Source of the DNA: Spirosoma fluviale
GTDB taxonomy: Bacteria > Bacteroidota > Bacteroidia > Cytophagales > Spirosomataceae
Assembly: GCF_900230225.1 (NCBI RefSeq)
Contig: NZ_OCNH01000003.1
Span: 620,001-684,000 of the forward strand
DNA: 64,000 nt
Reading direction: 5' to 3'
In this document: piece by piece, positions 54,303-62,626 of the stretch
Position numbering within the stretch: position 1 is the stretch's first letter
How the letters are laid out: every line of letters starts with the position of its first letter
Program-made: the position numbers and the translations under genes
Notes under the pieces: generated by a model
What the model saw: the letters and a program-made list of their open reading frames with translations, nothing else
What the model was told of the DNA's origin: nothing
Database searches by the model: none

Positions 54303-55649
54303 TTACCTGGCTAAAGGTTGTATGTCGCTGTTAGACTGTTGTCTATAATACCGTATGGTAAAGAAAATAGTCACGGCTGCCACGGTGGCCAGCCCGCCCG
54401 CCAAAAGGCCGATGGTTGGCGCAGAGACATAATCCAGGGCATGGCCCGATAAGTAGGTACCAAGAATGTCGGACAGATTGACAAAGGCCATATACGTAGT
54501 AAACTGTGATCCCTCTACTCCTTTTCGGCAGATGGCCATCAGGACAGGCATGGCCGCAACGCTGATGATGGGGTCCATAAAGTACAACGCGACAAGACCC
54601 GTTTGGGCCACCTGCCGCTGAACCCAGTAGGCTGCCAAACCATTGAAGCTAATCAGATAAACAGCTACTACGGTCAGTACAATCACCAGTAACCGACGCG
54701 GACTGATTCGGTCGGCAATATAGCCACCCATCAACGCGGCCCCCGTAGCAACGAGCATACCATAGGTGCCGGTCAGTACAGATACGGACGTATCGGCCCA
54801 GCCGAGCACACGAATCAGCTGATAGCTATACGCCCTCGAAAACAGGCTTACACTGACATAAGCGGCAACGATAGCGCCGAATAAAAGCAGGCTGCGTTTC
54901 GAAAACAACCCTTTAAATAACTCCGTAAAGAGCCATTGAAAACTATGGTCCGGCTGTTTCGTTCGTTGGTTGGCGTTCGTTCGGGCGGTTGCGGATGAGC
55001 GCTTGAAGGAGGGTAACAGCCGGTCGCCGGGTTGTTCGCGAATAAAGAAGGTGATGGCCGTTAACGTCAGCAGGCAAAGAGATTGACTGAGGGCTGCGTT
55101 AAAGAACCCGTAATTGCGCAGTAATTGAGAAAATACGGCAGCGCCAACGCCAGTTCCGATCAGGAAGCCTGCCCGCATAAAGGCGTTGACTCGCCCGCGT
55201 TCATCTTCGGCAATGACCGTAATCGCCATGGCATCTACACTGGCATCCTGAACAGCGGCAAATATACTGTGCGTGAAGAAAAGCCAGGCCAGTGTGGTGA
55301 TCTGAGTAACGGGGTTATGGACAAATAAAAGACTCAGCGACGCCAGAAATGCCAGAAACTGCGCCCCCACGACCCACGGTTTTCGGCGGCCCATGGAAGA
55401 CCCCTGATAGCGGTCGATGAGTGGCCCCCATACGAACTGGAAAGCCCAGGGCAATCCGACAATGGCGGCAAATGAACCAATAACCGACGGCTTCAGACCT
55501 TCAGCAGTGAGGTAGTTGGCCAGGGCTGTCAGGGAAAAACCAGCCGGGATTCCCTGCATAACATACAGGTAAAAGAATACGGCATAGCGTAGCCACCGGC
55601 TCCGGCTCAGCGTGAGTGGATAAGAAGAAGTAGGGGAAGCCGTTAGCAC
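54303..55649 (-). CDS. MFS transporter, AmpG-like
   Basis: 448 residues with about 12 TM helices. The N-terminal FYLYVMQGIPAGFSLTALAN and the loop VWGPLIDRYQGSSMGRRKPW (D-R-x-x-G-R-R motif of the major facilitator superfamily) followed by QDASVDAMAITVIAEDERGR match the AmpG/SLC33-like group. AmpG imports muropeptides in other bacteria; here the substrate could be muropeptide, sugar or CoA derivative. Inner membrane. A 367-bp spacer lies upstream; it is transcribed away from the acetyltransferase gene. Confidence 0.87.
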   Translation of the reverse strand: MLTASPTSSYPLTLSRSRWLRYAVFFYLYVMQGIPAGFSLTALANYLTAEGLKPSVIGSFAAIVGLPWAFQFVWGPLIDRYQGSSMGRRKPWVVGAQFLAFLASLSLLFVHNPVTQITTLAWLFFTHSIFAAVQDASVDAMAITVIAEDERGRVNAFMRAGFLIGTGVGAAVFSQLLRNYGFFNAALSQSLCLLTLTAITFFIREQPGDRLLPSFKRSSATARTNANQRTKQPDHSFQWLFTELFKGLFSKRSLLLFGAIVAAYVSVSLFSRAYSYQLIRVLGWADTSVSVLTGTYGMLVATGAALMGGYIADRISPRRLLVIVLTVVAVYLISFNGLAAYWVQRQVAQTGLVALYFMDPIISVAAMPVLMAICRKGVEGSQFTTYMAFVNLSDILGTYLSGHALDYVSAPTIGLLAGGLATVAAVTIFFTIRYYRQQSNSDIQPLAR

Positions 55650-56016
55650 AAGTCTGGTTAATCTATTTGTTGACAGATTAAACTATCAATACCTAAACAT
55701 GTACGACTGAACGATTAATAAATATGTTTCGGGAATTCTCGAACTATCCTGCAAAAAAACCGTTATTTTATTGCAAGACCCGGATAATCTCTCTAACATT
55801 GTCCGCGTTTTGAGCGCAACAACCAATGGCAAAGCTCGTTTATCTACCGACTTTCTTCCATACTACGCCATTTCGGTTTAGGTCCGAAAGGACTATATCA
55901 TTTTGTTTGCCTATGTGGTAAACTATTTCCGCCGTTTTTCTCGTTTTATTCATCTAAAATCAGCACGGATTACGCTGTCTCCGTTTTGCGGCTTTACAAC
56001 CGCCCAATAAACGACA
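55650..56016. other. Divergent intergenic region
   Basis: 367 bp between the MFS transporter (minus) and the acetyltransferase (plus). It must hold both promoters, but no clear boxes, repeats or open frames beyond 32 codons are visible. Confidence 0.6.
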
Positions 56017-56724
56017 ATGATCACACCCGAAATAGTTAACGATTTATATATCGTTCAAGTCGCGAATGAAAACCATTTGCGGTTAGCCGAAACCATCTGC
56101 CATGAAATGGAAGAGAGTGCAAAAGCCCGGGGCACCGGTATTGCCAAGCGCTCGCCCATTTATGTGATGGAAAAAATGCTGGAAGGCAAAGCCATTGTCG
56201 CCATGACGCTCTCCGGCGAGTGGGTTGGCTTCTGCTACATCGAAACCTGGGAGCACGGCAAATTTGTGGCTAACTCCGGCCTGATCGTGCACCCCGATTA
56301 TCGTAAAAGCGGTATTGCCACGCGCATCAAAGCCAAGGCTTTTGAACTGTCGCGGGCGATGTTCCCAACGGCTAAGATCATTGGTATCACAACGAGTCTG
56401 GCGGTGATGAAGATCAACTCCGATCTTGGCTACCAGCCTGTAACACTCAGCGAACTACCCGGCGATGATGCCTTCTGGAAAGGGTGCCAGACCTGCACGA
56501 ATTTCGATATCCTGACGCGTACCAACCGAAAGCATTGCCTCTGTACCGGTATGCAGTATGATCCGGAGGAACATAAGAAGGAGCAGAAAGACGAGAACTG
56601 GAATTTCCTGAAAGAATCGAAGTTATACGAACGCTGGATGCGTATTAAAAACCGTATTCTGATGCGCATTAGCCCGTCCGAACGATTGCGTGCACAGCGC
56701 AACCGTGAGCTGGAAACGGCCTGA
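56017..56724 (+). CDS. GNAT acetyltransferase, possibly N-acetylglutamate-synthase-like
   Basis: 235 residues. The GNAT core is clear: AMTLSGEWVGFCYIETWEHG, then FVANSGLIVHPDYRKSGIAT (acetyl-CoA-binding R-x-x-G-I/R-A). The N-terminal ICHEMEESAKARGTGIAKRS and the C-terminal Cys block (GCQTC...RKHCLCTGMQYDP) are shared, from my recollection, with GNAT proteins encoded beside argG in Bacteroidota and proposed to make N-acetylglutamate for arginine synthesis. No arg genes are in this window, so the assignment is tentative. The last ~45 residues are basic and helical. A strong terminator follows. Confidence 0.75.
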   Translation: MITPEIVNDLYIVQVANENHLRLAETICHEMEESAKARGTGIAKRSPIYVMEKMLEGKAIVAMTLSGEWVGFCYIETWEHGKFVANSGLIVHPDYRKSGIATRIKAKAFELSRAMFPTAKIIGITTSLAVMKINSDLGYQPVTLSELPGDDAFWKGCQTCTNFDILTRTNRKHCLCTGMQYDPEEHKKEQKDENWNFLKESKLYERWMRIKNRILMRISPSERLRAQRNRELETA

Positions 56725-56744
56725 GTCGTATTGGCACATTTATA

Positions 56745-56774
56745 GAAAAGCCCGGAATTGATTCCGGGCTTTTC
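56745..56774 (+). terminator. Rho-independent terminator of the acetyltransferase gene
   Basis: GAAAAGCCCGGAAT (56745-56758) pairs with ATTCCGGGCTTTTC (56761-56774) around a 2-base turn, followed by TGTTTTT, 20 bp after the stop codon. Confidence 0.9.
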
Positions 56775-56896
56775 TGTTTTTAAGTGCTTTCCCCACCTGC
56801 AAGTTCTCAGTTATAAGATGGTTGATCTCATGATAGGGCGTATTTTCAGAAGCGCCGGTCTGCTGATGATTGCCTTTATTACGACAAAAAGTAAAT

Positions 56897-56929
56897 CTTA
56901 ACAATTTGTTAACATTAGATTAATATTGG
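56897..56929 (+). promoter_or_regulatory. Three 11-bp-phased TTAACA-like boxes (PhoB/PhoP-type operator candidate)
   Basis: CTTAACAATTT, GTTAACATTAG and ATTAATATTGG lie head to tail, placing TTAACA, TTAACA and TTAATA exactly 11 bp apart. TTAACA-N5-TTAACA matches the Pho-box format of PhoP/OmpR-family regulators. In AT-rich DNA about 260 bp before the small TonB-C-like gene. Confidence 0.55.
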
Positions 56930-57080
56930 GATAAAAAATTATATTCTGTTATCAGGGCCACTTTTTCTTATTTATAATTAAAAACAGGTAGATAATTAAT
57001 TAAATAAGAATAATGTTTGTTTTACGCTAAATTGGGTAAAGGTCTGGCTAAAAAATAGAGAGAGGGTAGTCCCTGTTTTG

Positions 57081-57124
57081 GTAATATTTACATAATATTA
57101 ACGTAATATTGACATAACATTAGT
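57081..57124 (+). promoter_or_regulatory. Four 11-bp tandem TAATA/TAACA boxes
   Basis: GTAATATTTAC, ATAATATTAAC, GTAATATTGAC and ATAACATTAGT are four directly repeated 11-bp units, one helical turn apart, 66 bp before the gene at 57190. Same format as the upstream triplet, so likely the proximal operator of the same regulator. Confidence 0.55.
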
Positions 57125-57189
57125 CGCCAACAGCTCCGGGCTGCTTCAAGACGAGGGTATTTGTTCAATCATTTAATCACATTGAAGTC

Positions 57190-57537
57190 ATGAAAAAGAA
57201 TTTAGCTCTTCTCATGCTGGTAGGCTTCCTGGCAACGCAAGCCTACGCTGCGCCGATAAAAACAAGTAAACCCAAGGACGCCAAGGCAACCCTGGAGAAT
57301 CAGTTGTCGAAATATGTCTCGTATCCCGATGCTCTCAAGCCAACACAACAGCCGGGTGTCGTTGTTATTCAGTTCAAGGTAAATGCTGCCAATGAGCTTT
57401 GCCAACTGGAGGTATTCAGTAAAAATGAACAACTTAATAATACCCTGATTCGCCAGCTAACCGGCAAAAAGATAAATGGATATGGTAACGACTCGGACGA
57501 GCTATATACGGTTCGGCTTCGTTTTCAGCCAGAGTAA
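57190..57537 (+). CDS. Small secreted TonB-C-like protein
   Basis: 115 residues with a signal peptide (MKKNLALLMLVGFLATQAYA, then AP). The mature part (QLSKYVSYPDALKPTQQPGV, VVIQFKVNAANELCQLEVFS, NNTLIRQLTGKKINGYG, ELYTVRLRFQPE) follows the TonB C-terminal-domain pattern: Y-P-x-x-A, V-x-V-x-F-x-V, then a helix and final strand. Such stand-alone proteins are common in this group with unknown roles. The long AT-rich upstream region with two arrays of 11-bp-phased boxes suggests tight control, possibly by phosphate. A terminator follows. Confidence 0.75.
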   Translation: MKKNLALLMLVGFLATQAYAAPIKTSKPKDAKATLENQLSKYVSYPDALKPTQQPGVVVIQFKVNAANELCQLEVFSKNEQLNNTLIRQLTGKKINGYGNDSDELYTVRLRFQPE

Positions 57538-57555
57538 GCACATCTCTTAATAAGT

Positions 57556-57604
57556 AGTCGGTCGTTGTCTGGAGTTACTATCCCTGACAACGACCGACTT
57601 TTTT
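57556..57604 (+). terminator. Rho-independent terminator of the TonB-C-like gene
   Basis: AGTCGGTCGTTGTC (57556-57569) pairs perfectly with GACAACGACCGACT (57586-57599), followed by TTTTTT, 18 bp after the stop codon. Confidence 0.92.
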
Positions 57605-57662
57605 GTGACTTAACTTTTTTGGTTCACGAGGGGTTAGCCAGTAAACAAACCCACCAAACCCC

Positions 57663-58979
57663 ATGTCTGAACCGCTCTCGCTGGTCTGGCTCCGGCGCGA
57701 TTTGCGTCTGCACGATAATGCCGCTTTATACCACGCCCTTAAAAGTGGCCGTCCCGTTGTTCCGGTTTTTATTTTCGACCGCGTTATTCTCGACGCCCTG
57801 GAAGACCGTCTCGACCGGCGGGTTGAGTTCCTGGTTCAGGAAGTGAACCGCCTGCATGATGAACTGGCAAAACTGGGATCGACGATCATTGTGCGCTACG
57901 GGAAGCCGGTGGATGTCTGGAAAGAGTTGATCGGGCAATATTCGATTGGCGATGTGTTTGCCAATCACGACTACGAAGTGTATGCTAAGGAGCGCGACAA
58001 GGCCGTAGGCGAACTGCTTTCCGAAAACGGCATCGGTTTTCATACCAGCAAAGACCAGACCATCTTTGAGCGCGACGAGGTACTTACCGGGAAAAACACA
58101 TCCTACACCGTTTTTACGCCCTATAGCCGCAAATGGAAGAATACCCTGACGGATTTTTACCTGAAGGCATATCCTACCGAAAAATACGTGAAGCAGTTCT
58201 GGCAAACAGATCCGTTACCCGTCCCAACGCTGAACGACATGGACTTTCAGCCCGTGGGGGAGCCTTTTCCTGGTCGGACGGTAGCTGATGAACTGCTTGA
58301 TTCGTATAACAAAACCCGTGACTTCCCGGCTTTTCCCCATAGTACCAGCCAACTAAGTATTCATCTGCGCTTTGGTACGGTCAGTATTCGCGAACTGGCC
58401 CGGCAGGCAAAGGAAGCCGATGATCAAACGTTTCTGAGCGAACTCTGCTGGCGGGACTTTTACTTTCAGGTACTCGACCATTTTCCGCACGTTGAACAAT
58501 ACTCCTTTCGGCGGGAGTACGACCAGATCGAGTGGCGTAATAACGAAGATGAGTTTGATAAATGGTGCCGGGGCGAAACGGGTTACCCGATTGTGGATGC
58601 CGGGATGCGGCAGCTAAATACCATCGGCTGGATGCACAACCGTGTTCGAATGATCACGGCTAGTTTTCTGTGTAAGCACCTGCTCATCGACTGGCGGTGG
58701 GGCGAGGCTTATTTCGGTAAAAAACTCCGCGATTATGACCTGTCTGCCAATAACGGTGGCTGGCAGTGGGCGGCTGGTTCGGGCACGGATGCGGCCCCTT
58801 ATTTCCGGGTCTTCAACCCAACGGCCCAGGCCCAGCGGTTTGACCCGAAAGGCGTTTATATTCGTGAGTGGGTGCCCGAAGTCGATCAGTCATCATACCC
58901 AAGGCCCATGGTCGACCACGTCATGGCCCGGCAACGCGCTATCGATACGTATCGAAAAGCGTTGGCGAAAGTGAAGTAG
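57663..58979 (+). CDS. phrB: Deoxyribodipyrimidine photolyase / cryptochrome
   Basis: 438 residues. The N-terminal antenna Rossmann domain starts SLVWLRRDLRLHDNAALYHA. The C-terminal FAD domain shows SQLSIHLRFGTVSIREL, LSELCWRDFYFQVLDHFP, WCRGETGYPIVDAGMRQLNT, GWMHNRVRMITASFLCKHLL and DLSANNGGWQWAAGSGTDAA, the CPD class I photolyase core with FAD-binding Asn/Asp and the Trp chain. It repairs cyclobutane pyrimidine dimers with blue light. Standard length for the group. It is monocistronic, with a terminator upstream and a long inverted repeat downstream. Confidence 0.95.
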   Translation: MSEPLSLVWLRRDLRLHDNAALYHALKSGRPVVPVFIFDRVILDALEDRLDRRVEFLVQEVNRLHDELAKLGSTIIVRYGKPVDVWKELIGQYSIGDVFANHDYEVYAKERDKAVGELLSENGIGFHTSKDQTIFERDEVLTGKNTSYTVFTPYSRKWKNTLTDFYLKAYPTEKYVKQFWQTDPLPVPTLNDMDFQPVGEPFPGRTVADELLDSYNKTRDFPAFPHSTSQLSIHLRFGTVSIRELARQAKEADDQTFLSELCWRDFYFQVLDHFPHVEQYSFRREYDQIEWRNNEDEFDKWCRGETGYPIVDAGMRQLNTIGWMHNRVRMITASFLCKHLLIDWRWGEAYFGKKLRDYDLSANNGGWQWAAGSGTDAAPYFRVFNPTAQAQRFDPKGVYIREWVPEVDQSSYPRPMVDHVMARQRAIDTYRKALAKVK

Positions 58980-58985
58980 GGGAGG

Positions 58986-59134
58986 GGCGCGGGTTTGGGG
59001 TTGCTGGCGCGGGTATTTACCCGTGCCGGTTATTTTGCAAGCCGGTCCGGCGTCCCGGTTCGCTTGCGTCAGTGAATACTGACTTAATAAAAGGCACGGG
59101 CCAATGCCCGCGCCAGCAACCCCAAACCCGCGCC
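58986..59134. repeat. Long intergenic inverted repeat, 42-bp arms
   Basis: Arms at 58986-59027 and 59093-59134 match at 39 of 42 positions (starting GGCGCGGGTTTGGGGTTGCT) and enclose a 65-base spacer. Inner arm ends are palindromic (CGCGGGTATTTACCCGTG). It follows the photolyase stop directly. GC-rich, without T-tract. Confidence 0.85.
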
Positions 59135-59225
59135 AGCCCTAAATACCTATGCCGGCGAATGCTCGTATGGACAGGTTTTTGTAGATTACACCTCTTTTTC
59201 CTGAACTATTCCACGACTCAGCCTC

Positions 59226-61586
59226 ATGAGGTTACGGCTACTCCTGTTCTATTTTTTTTGTCTTTCGGGGTTCTGCTCGTCCGTTATGGCCCAGCAGCGG
59301 CTTCGCCTGAGTGTTGTGGTGCGGGATGGCATCACTAAAAAGCCGCTTCCTGGTGCCAGCTTGTTGATTGCTGAGACAAAACTGGGCGGCCGAGCTGATA
59401 GTGCCGGTGTCATTTCAATAACCCATCCGCCGGGGGTTCTCACGGCTTATGTATCGGCAGTGGGCTATTTTCGCGGGCGTGAAACGGTCGTTCTGGATTT
59501 CAACAAACGCGTCGAATATTATCTCCAGCCCCGCTCTACGGATCTGGATGAGGTTGATGTACGTGCCATTCGCAAGGATAAAAACATTAAAGATGTACAG
59601 ATGGGGCAGATTCAGCTGAGCATGCCCGAGCTGAAACGGATGCCGGTTGTCCTGGGTGAACCCGACATCCTGAAAGCTCTCGCCCTACAGGCGGGTGTCA
59701 CCACGGCGGGCGAAGGAGCGGGCGGCTTCAACGTCCGGGGCGGGCGGGCCGACCAGAATCTGGTACTGGTCGATGGGGCTCCCTTGTTCAATACCTCGCA
59801 CCTGCTCGGTTTCTATACGAACATCAACCCCGACATGGTGCAGGACGTGAGTCTCAACAAAGGTGCTTTTTCGGCTCAATACGGCGGGCGTGTGTCGTCT
59901 TTACTGTTAATGAGTACCCGTAACGGGAATAAAGACGGCTGGCGGGTATCGGGTGGGGTGAGTCCGGTGAGTATTCGGGCGGTGGTCGATGGACCAATTA
60001 CAAAAAAACTAACCCTGCTCGCTGGTGGGCGTGTCGCTTTCCCAAACTACCTATTGCAAGCGTTTCCAACGGCAAGCGTCAAAAACAGCCGGGCTTTCTT
60101 TTACGATGGCAATCTTAAACTAACGTATACACCCAACGAACGGAATACCATTTCGTTGTCGGCCTATCGCAGCCAGGACCACTTCCGGTTTCCGGGCGAT
60201 ACGCTTTACGGCTGGCAGTCAAACGTGCTAACGGGTCGCTGGAGTTACCTCATTCGCCCCAACGTTCAGCTTAATCTGGCGGCTCTGTATAGTGGTTACC
60301 GGTTGAATGTCGATGGTGTCACACCGAATCTGGAGTTTCGTTTTACGTCGCATATCGAGCAGCGGGAGGGGAAAGCCGACGTATTTTATACGATCAACAA
60401 GGCCCATAAAGTACAGGTTGGGGTGAACGGTATTTTGTACGGTATTCAAACCGGTGCCATTCAGCCAGCGGGCGATCTATCGAGCATTAATCCGAAACAA
60501 ATTAATCCCGAACGGGGGCGGGAACTCGGCGCCTATGTTAATACCGAGTGGGAGTTAATGCCCACTGTTACCCTAATGGCTGGGCTTCGTTATTCGGCCT
60601 TTGCATTGCTGGGACCACAAACCGTTTATGGCTACGCGGAGAATGTGCCGTCTTCGCCCGAAACCGTAACCGATTCGGCGCTGTACCGTTCGGGTCAGGT
60701 GGCGCAGACATATGGCGGTTTTGAACCCCGGCTGGCTCTGCGTGTACAACTGGCCAGGAATACGGCGCTTAAAGCCAGTGCCGGGCGAACGCGTCAGTAT
60801 TTGAACCTTATCTCCAATACAACCGCCATTACACCCCTCGATTTCTGGAAGCTGAGCGACCGCTACCAGCCGCCCCAGATCGCCGATCAGGTATCGCTGG
60901 GGGTGTTTCAGAATTTGCTGGATAACGGACTTGAGTTGAGTGTAGAAGGATATTACAAACGCCTTCAGAACCAGATCGAATACCGCTACGGAGCTGATCT
61001 TATCCTGAATCCGAAACTCGAAACGGCCCTGGTTCAGGCAGCCGGTAAAGCCTACGGAGTTGAGTTTGGTTTGAGTAAGATCATGGGACGACTGACCGGC
61101 CAGCTTAATTATACCTACGCCCGTTCGCTGATTGCGGTGCAAACGTCCTTCGACGCCCTCCGGATCAATGGCGGTGCCTATTATCCGGCTTATATCGACC
61201 GCCCTCATACGGTCAATGTACAGGCCCGCTGGTCGATGCCGCACAACTGGTCGTTTTCGGGCAATTTCGTTTATTATACCGGCGTTCCCGCCACTTACCC
61301 CGACGGGCAGTACACCTACAATGGCGAGCCGGTTCAGGACTATTCGCGCCGGAATGCCGACCGCATTCCCGATTACCATCGGCTGGATGTTGCCTTCTCT
61401 AAAGATACCCGCTTCAATAAGGCGCAGAAACGGTACGGCATCTGGACGCTGGGTATTTACAACCTGTACGCACACAAGAATCCGTACTCCATTTATTTTA
61501 CCCGGTTCAACCAGCGCACCGAGTCGTACCGGCTGTCGGTATTTGGTACCATGATTCCTTCCATAGCTTACAATTTCTTCTTCTAG
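59226..61586 (+). CDS. TonB-dependent outer-membrane receptor with carboxypeptidase-regulatory-like domain
   Basis: 786 residues: signal peptide (FYFFCLSGFCSSVMAQ), a carboxypeptidase-regulatory-like domain (LSVVVRDGITKKPLPGASLL ... YVSAVGYF), a plug (VVLGEPDILKALALQAGVTT, GGFNVRGGRADQNLVLVDGA, QYGGRVSSLLLMSTRNG) and a 22-strand barrel ending in IPSIAYNFFF. Shorter than SusC and without the SusC signature, it belongs to the TonB receptor group paired with DUF4249 lipoproteins. It imports an unknown ligand using TonB energy. The next gene starts 2 bp after its stop. Confidence 0.93.
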   Translation: MRLRLLLFYFFCLSGFCSSVMAQQRLRLSVVVRDGITKKPLPGASLLIAETKLGGRADSAGVISITHPPGVLTAYVSAVGYFRGRETVVLDFNKRVEYYLQPRSTDLDEVDVRAIRKDKNIKDVQMGQIQLSMPELKRMPVVLGEPDILKALALQAGVTTAGEGAGGFNVRGGRADQNLVLVDGAPLFNTSHLLGFYTNINPDMVQDVSLNKGAFSAQYGGRVSSLLLMSTRNGNKDGWRVSGGVSPVSIRAVVDGPITKKLTLLAGGRVAFPNYLLQAFPTASVKNSRAFFYDGNLKLTYTPNERNTISLSAYRSQDHFRFPGDTLYGWQSNVLTGRWSYLIRPNVQLNLAALYSGYRLNVDGVTPNLEFRFTSHIEQREGKADVFYTINKAHKVQVGVNGILYGIQTGAIQPAGDLSSINPKQINPERGRELGAYVNTEWELMPTVTLMAGLRYSAFALLGPQTVYGYAENVPSSPETVTDSALYRSGQVAQTYGGFEPRLALRVQLARNTALKASAGRTRQYLNLISNTTAITPLDFWKLSDRYQPPQIADQVSLGVFQNLLDNGLELSVEGYYKRLQNQIEYRYGADLILNPKLETALVQAAGKAYGVEFGLSKIMGRLTGQLNYTYARSLIAVQTSFDALRINGGAYYPAYIDRPHTVNVQARWSMPHNWSFSGNFVYYTGVPATYPDGQYTYNGEPVQDYSRRNADRIPDYHRLDVAFSKDTRFNKAQKRYGIWTLGIYNLYAHKNPYSIYFTRFNQRTESYRLSVFGTMIPSIAYNFFF

Positions 61587-61588
61587 CC

Positions 61589-62626
61589 ATGCGTCAGTTT
61601 ATCATTTATATACTTATTCTGACGGCGTTGGTAGCTTGTATCGATCAGGTTCAGCTACCCATTCGGACGGAGGTCCCGCGTTTGGTGGTCGAAGGTCAGA
61701 TTACGAATGAAGCTCCCCCGTATACCGTTCGGCTAACCTATACGGGTAAGTATGGTGGCGAGGGTGGGCAGAATGTGAATGATCAATACGTGGCTGGTGC
61801 CCAACTTACACTTGCCGACGACCAGGGGCGTTCCACCCGTTTTGCATCGACCGGTTCGGGCATGTACCAAACGACCGATGCCACCTTTCGTGGGCAGGTT
61901 GGCCGCGCCTATACCCTAACGGTGACGCTGACCGATGGCAGACGCTATGTGACCAAAGCCGAACGAATGCCCGCCGTACCACAAATCGACAGTGTCTCGG
62001 CCAGGTTGGTCAAGACTGGAAATTTGGCCATTCCCTATGCATTTTCGTATGGCGCTAACACAACTGATCCGGCTGGTGAGCAGAATTATTACCGCTGGAC
62101 GGCTTATGGCTACACTAACCGCCTGTCGGTAGGTGTACCTTGTAGTCTGGGGAGCCCCAATCTTTGCAATAATCGCTGCTGGACAATGGTGTCGACTAAT
62201 GTTGTAAACGTGTTCAGTGATGAAGCCATCAACGGTAACCCGCTGCGGAACCGATTTGTCCTGCAAATACCGATTTATACAATCGCGCCCCAACTGGTTG
62301 ACGTGCAGCAGTACGCCATCACGCAAGCGAATTACCAGTTCTGGAAACTTTATCAGCAGCAGAACGCCCGTACGGGGAGTATTTTTGATCCCTTACCAGC
62401 ACCCGTTACCGGCAACCTCGTGAATGCCAGTGACGCGACCGATTTGGCAAGGGGGTATTTTTCGGTAACGTCGGTTACCCGTCGGCGACTTCGTCAGCAG
62501 GAGTACCCTGGTGTTGTTTTTTACCCGGCTTTGGTCAGTTTTATCAGTAGTCAGATAATCCCGCCCGGCGATTGCCGGGATACGTACGGTCGAAATACCC
62601 CCCTTCTGGAGCCGAGTGGCTGGTAA
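61589..62626 (+). CDS. DUF4249 lipoprotein
   Basis: 345 residues. Lipoprotein signal IYILILTALVACIDQV with Cys17. The body shows VEGQITNEAPPYTVRLTYTG, QYVAGAQLTLADDQGRSTRF and VGRAYTLTVTLTDGRRYVTK, the DUF4249 pattern of Ig-like beta domains, with a Cys-rich stretch later (VPCSLGSPNLCNNRCW). DUF4249 proteins are the surface partners of TonB receptors of the preceding type, perhaps a SusD analogue. The stop codon abuts, without gap, the stop of the convergent lytic transglycosylase gene. Confidence 0.88.
   Translation: MRQFIIYILILTALVACIDQVQLPIRTEVPRLVVEGQITNEAPPYTVRLTYTGKYGGEGGQNVNDQYVAGAQLTLADDQGRSTRFASTGSGMYQTTDATFRGQVGRAYTLTVTLTDGRRYVTKAERMPAVPQIDSVSARLVKTGNLAIPYAFSYGANTTDPAGEQNYYRWTAYGYTNRLSVGVPCSLGSPNLCNNRCWTMVSTNVVNVFSDEAINGNPLRNRFVLQIPIYTIAPQLVDVQQYAITQANYQFWKLYQQQNARTGSIFDPLPAPVTGNLVNASDATDLARGYFSVTSVTRRRLRQQEYPGVVFYPALVSFISSQIIPPGDCRDTYGRNTPLLEPSGW

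Noticed and set aside
57081..57124. CRISPR array
   Set aside because: The 11-bp repeats are adjacent with no spacers and no cas genes; they fit regulator binding sites.
60573..61475. 300-codon open frame antisense to the TonB receptor
   Set aside because: The forward strand encodes a clear barrel; the reverse product has no family features.
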